Assembly: GCA_947096075.1 (NCBI GenBank)
Contig: CAMUQE010000092.1
Location: forward strand, 1 to 7,493
Length of the DNA: 7,493 nt
Direction of reading: 5' to 3'
Source of the DNA: Veillonella parvula
Lineage (GTDB): Bacteria > Bacillota > Negativicutes > Veillonellales > Veillonellaceae
Shown: positions 5,083 through 7,493 of the stretch, piece by piece
Layout: each line of letters begins with the position of its first letter
How positions within the stretch are numbered: position 1 is the first letter of the stretch
Notes under the pieces: generated by a model
What the model was told of the DNA's origin: nothing
The model's input: the letters and a program-made list of their open reading frames with translations, nothing else
Database searches by the model: none
Program-made: the position numbers and the translations under genes

Positions 5083-5409
5083 TTATTTACGCACCACGCG
5101 CATGGCTGCCATCATACCTGGAGATTTCCAGAGGGATTGTCCATTGTCTGTTGCGAGTTTATTGTTGTCATAAAATACGTCCGCATTGTAATAGTTGTCA
5201 TCGCTAGATGTTACTTTATAGCTAAGACCTGCTGTTGTGTACACCATAAAATTGAGTACGTCACCCACTCGCTTTACTGAGTCTTGGTCTACATACCAGC
5301 TATTACCGTGATACGTTGTAGCATACACATCTTGACGAGCATCTACGTCCTGAGTATTAATGCCGATCAATACAAGTAAGGCCGCTAACATATATAAGAA
5401 TTTACGCAT
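5083..5409 (-). CDS. Small exported protein of unknown function
   Basis: This 108-residue protein starts at ATG 5409, fixed by a strong ribosome site; a longer frame to 5475 would put 22 residues ahead of the signal peptide and reads through the promoter. Residues 1 to about 24 are a signal peptide (MRKFLYMLAALLVLIG, cleavage near DVDA). There is no lipobox cysteine. The mature part, about 84 residues, has YHGNSWYVDQDSVKRVGDVLNFMVYT, an arrangement resembling small exported domains of the surface-adhesin E type, in which a Trp-Tyr-Val-Asp segment precedes a strand. That likeness is weak and function cannot be named. It is probably free in the periplasm or outside the cell. It has its own -10 region and terminator, so it is likely monocistronic, 95 bases downstream of the acyltransferase gene. 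Confidence 0.8.
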   Translation of the reverse strand: MRKFLYMLAALLVLIGINTQDVDARQDVYATTYHGNSWYVDQDSVKRVGDVLNFMVYTTAGLSYKVTSSDDNYYNADVFYDNNKLATDNGQSLWKSPGMMAAMRVVRK

Positions 5410-5415
5410 TATAAT

Positions 5416-5423
5416 AACCTCCC
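5416..5423 (-). promoter_or_regulatory. Ribosome binding site that fixes the start at 5409
   Basis: GGGAGGTT on the minus strand places GGAGG 8 bases before ATG 5409. It lies inside the longer possible frame, which argues against the upstream ATG at 5475. Confidence 0.85.
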
Positions 5424-5446
5424 ATTTATTGAAATAATACCTATAT

Positions 5447-5475
5447 ATTATATCAAAAAACGGTGAAAATTGCAT
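5447..5475 (-). promoter_or_regulatory. Candidate promoter of the small exported protein gene
   Basis: TATAAT on the minus strand (5452-5447) is a perfect -10 element. The best -35 at 17 bases is the poor ATGCAA (5475-5470), behind a T-rich spacer. Transcription would start near 5440. The weak -35 may mean that an activator is needed, or that reading from the acyltransferase gene contributes. Confidence 0.45.
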
Positions 5476-5504
5476 TAAAATGGCAGTCTTTTCTCTATGC
5501 CTGA

Positions 5505-6551
5505 CTAAATCCGCTCAAGGCTTGGTGTAATAACTTTCATCACAGGTTTTTCTATGAAAGCTAACCGCACATAGTCTACGGTCATACCGATAACAAAAAT
5601 AAGCGCTACTATAAGGATTGCATACAGCGGCAATACTATTGAATCATAATACTGATATGTTGCCAATATATTGTTCCACATATGATGAAGGAATAATCTA
5701 TTGTCATGCAACAGATAAATGCCAAAGGTAGTAGATGCTACCGTATTAATCCAAGGACGATAAACGATTTTTGCTTTCAAGAAAAGAATAAATAAACCAA
5801 TACCTAATAGTAGTTGGAATAGGCCATAATCATTTTTCGTGAAGTAGAAAATCTGCTTCATATACTCTGGATTTGTCATGGCTAGTACATCGACAAGGAT
5901 ATCCCCTAGAAAAGCCCCAACAAAGCCTATGGCGCTAACAATAATACCCACTTTTCTTGTTATATGTGAGCCGTATAGCTTAATGTACGCCCCCATCGAA
6001 TAGAACACGATAAAGGAAAAGATATGTTTAAAGCCAAAGGTAGTATGCGGTAAATTAGGCCACAAATTCAGTGCCGTTGGTATTAAGAACCAAATTACCG
6101 TGGACCCCACTAAGAGCATAACGTAATATTTATGCTGCAGCCAATGAAGTATTCGATTGATAATAGGCGTTAGTAAATAGAGGACTAAAAAGTTCTGACC
6201 AAACCAACTCATGGCACCAATGGGCAATAAGGCGAGCATCATGTTTCTTGACGTCACCGTATCAAGTCCTAAACCCATAGCCACGCCCAGCATGGCAATG
6301 CTGTAAAACCATATTTGCCCTACTAACTTGGCAAACTTGTGCAGCTTGAAGCTACTAGAAATCATGAAATAGCCTGTTATCATAACAAAGGCGACTACAC
6401 CAGCCTTGCCTCCAAGTGCAAATACTTGGAGAAACACCTTATTAAACGTTAAATCTGGCGTAAAGGGGAAACAACCGTGCACGCTAAAATGGTGCATAAT
6501 AATCAGTATCATCGAAATGATACGCAATAATTCAATATTGCTCTGTCTCAT
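5505..6551 (-). CDS. Acyltransferase family 3 membrane protein (probable surface O-acyltransferase)
   Basis: This 348-residue integral membrane protein has about ten hydrophobic segments and no extra extracytoplasmic domain. The first segment carries the family signature: NIELLRIISM (residues 5-14) followed by the likely catalytic histidine pair in IIMHHF (His20, His21). VMITGYFM matches the conserved second-helix block and FGIYLLHD the block near the C-terminus. Members move acyl groups, usually acetyl, from cytoplasmic acyl-CoA to sugars outside the membrane, such as lipopolysaccharide O-antigen, capsule or peptidoglycan. Which target applies here cannot be told. The ribosome site GAGG is 8 bases before ATG 6551. 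No convincing promoter was found; a 20-bp near-palindrome lies 67 bases upstream. Next to two surface adhesins, a role in changing the cell-surface polysaccharide is a reasonable inference. Length is normal for a stand-alone member. Confidence 0.88.
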   Translation of the reverse strand: MRQSNIELLRIISMILIIMHHFSVHGCFPFTPDLTFNKVFLQVFALGGKAGVVAFVMITGYFMISSSFKLHKFAKLVGQIWFYSIAMLGVAMGLGLDTVTSRNMMLALLPIGAMSWFGQNFLVLYLLTPIINRILHWLQHKYYVMLLVGSTVIWFLIPTALNLWPNLPHTTFGFKHIFSFIVFYSMGAYIKLYGSHITRKVGIIVSAIGFVGAFLGDILVDVLAMTNPEYMKQIFYFTKNDYGLFQLLLGIGLFILFLKAKIVYRPWINTVASTTFGIYLLHDNRLFLHHMWNNILATYQYYDSIVLPLYAILIVALIFVIGMTVDYVRLAFIEKPVMKVITPSLERI

Positions 6552-6617
6552 ACGCTATACCTCATATTTTTAATCTCAAACTATAAAGATACTACATCAA
6601 CTGGTAACTATACCGAA

Positions 6618-6637
6618 ATGATGTGTATATACATCAT
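6618..6637. repeat. 20-bp near-perfect palindrome upstream of the acyltransferase gene
   Basis: ATGATGTGTATATACATCAT is symmetric at nine of ten pairs. It lies 67-86 bases before the acyltransferase start, a usual place for an operator bound by a dimeric regulator. No adjacent regulator gene is present, and the A/T-rich surroundings raise the odds of chance. Confidence 0.4.
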
Positions 6638-6684
6638 AAAATACACGAGATACATAAGGTCGTTGTGACAATATTTACACATAG

Positions 6685-6717
6685 AAAAGGACAGCTGATT
6701 ATATCAACTGTCCTTTT
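6685..6717. terminator. Terminator after the four-helix membrane protein gene
   Basis: AAAAGGACAG (6685-6694) pairs with CTGTCCTTTT (6708-6717), extended inward by three more pairs past one unpaired position. That position is C-A on the plus strand and G-U on the minus strand, so the hairpin is better on the minus strand, where it ends the gene at 6766-7410 and runs into TTTTCTATG. Confidence 0.75.
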
Positions 6718-6765
6718 GTTAATCATATTTATTTATGATTCTAATTAGCATTCAAAAAAGTATAG

Positions 6766-7410
6766 TCAACTAATAGTTTTTGGTAATCGTATCCTCTTTT
6801 TCCTGCTACTTATAAGCTCCTCTATTATTAATTTCTTGATAACAGCACATTTCTTTATCGTATCAAAAATTGTAGCAAACATAATGCCTGTACATATACA
6901 ACTCAATATGAGAAAGAATAAGTCCATAAGAATAGAGTGTTCAAAATGACTCCAATAAGCTATTCCTATTATTCCAACAAATAAAATACCATAAAATCCA
7001 ATAGATTTGAACTTAGAAATACTCAAAAGCATAGTTGAAACAAAGCCTACTATGCTACAACCTAACAGTACTTTTATAGTAATTATTATAAATTGGCTAT
7101 AAGCAAAAATAATACTTTCACTAGCACCTTCCTTCAAGACTTCTATTGCCAAATTTGATCCTATACTTACTATAAGAGCCAAAATAGCACCTAAAGAAAT
7201 AGTTCCCCATATAAACATATATCGACTCTCAAAATCGCTTACTAATAATTCATGTATAATTCGTAACTCTGAATTAGATTTATTAATTAATTCTTCTTTT
7301 ATATATAAGCGATACTGTGTATATAAATCGGTTATCATGGAATACCAAATAAATGTTAATAATTGAATTATTCTACTCATAATGCTTAATTGTAGAATGA
7401 AATTGAACAT
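6766..7410 (-). CDS. Four-helix membrane protein of unknown function
   Basis: I do not recognise a family. The 214-residue frame has an N-terminal hydrophobic and then charged stretch (IKEELINKSNSELRIIHELL, residues about 37-56), four likely membrane helices (about 64-90, 104-129, 136-150 and 158-181) and a basic C-terminal tail with SSRKKRIR. There are no catalytic motifs. The start is uncertain: ATG 7410 has only a distant GGA before it, and ATG 7380 (residue 11) or the Met at residue 25 is possible. The DNA is strongly A/T-rich (14 G or C in 7261-7320), unlike the adhesin genes, which suggests foreign origin. It ends in its own terminator and is divergent from a possible gene at 7481, so it may belong to a mobile or cargo segment that extends past the window. 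Confidence 0.6.
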   Translation of the reverse strand: MFNFILQLSIMSRIIQLLTFIWYSMITDLYTQYRLYIKEELINKSNSELRIIHELLVSDFESRYMFIWGTISLGAILALIVSIGSNLAIEVLKEGASESIIFAYSQFIIITIKVLLGCSIVGFVSTMLLSISKFKSIGFYGILFVGIIGIAYWSHFEHSILMDLFFLILSCICTGIMFATIFDTIKKCAVIKKLIIEELISSRKKRIRLPKTIS

Positions 7411-7480
7411 ATAAAAAGTCCATAATGAACCTTGTGTTATGATTTAAGTGACCAAACATAATCTAACCGAGGTAATCACT

Positions 7481-7493
7481 ATGGACTATACTA
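7481..7493 (+). CDS. Possible start of a plus-strand gene cut by the window edge
   Basis: ATGGACTATACT (Met-Asp-Tyr-Thr) begins 8 bases after GAGG (7469-7472), a credible ribosome site. Only four codons are visible, so the product cannot be named. A transposase at the end of an insertion sequence is one possibility, given the A/T-rich gene beside it, but nothing visible proves it. Confidence 0.35.

Noticed and set aside
6552..6684. Search for a promoter of the acyltransferase gene
   Set aside because: Several TATAGT or TATGAT boxes exist, but none has a good -35 at the right distance, so none was called.

Overview
The window looks like an accessory surface-adhesin locus from a diderm Firmicute of the class Negativicutes, most likely Veillonella. 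The reasons are: a YadA-type trimeric autotransporter and a classical monomeric autotransporter side by side (both need an outer membrane), strong Firmicute-style ribosome sites (AAAGGAG, GGGAGG), near-consensus sigma-A promoters, moderate to low G+C, and a small holin-like toxin of a type common in Firmicutes. The genus is an inference from protein style, not a database match.

Layout. 1-180 is the leader of a trimeric autotransporter adhesin gene (181-1632, +). It ends in a long hairpin terminator (1706-1802). 1803-1926 is featureless A/T-rich DNA. 1927-2245 holds a compact type I toxin-antitoxin module that is too short for ordinary gene calling: a 33-residue membrane toxin on the minus strand (2056-2157) and a convergent antisense RNA on the plus strand (about 1962-2068), each with its own promoter. 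A 781-residue autotransporter follows on the minus strand (2348-4693), with its promoter at 4741-4769. 4889-5051 is a second copy of the antitoxin half of the module. Its promoter and RNA structure are kept, but its toxin is reduced to the last eight codons plus stop and abuts the terminator of the next gene. That gene (5083-5409, -) encodes a small exported protein. Upstream of it on the same strand are an acyltransferase-3 membrane enzyme (5505-6551, -) and an A/T-rich four-helix membrane protein of unknown function (6766-7410, -). A possible plus-strand gene starts at 7481 and is cut by the window edge.

How the parts may work together. The two autotransporters are exported through the Sec pathway and displayed on the outer membrane, where such proteins in this group usually act in adhesion, aggregation and biofilm. 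The acyltransferase could modify a surface polysaccharide or lipopolysaccharide. The small exported protein has no assignable role. The toxin-antitoxin module is likely a selfish or stabilising element sitting between the two adhesin genes. The most notable signal is the pair of related antitoxin RNA elements flanking the autotransporter, one with its toxin and one without, with compensatory base changes between them that support a conserved RNA fold.
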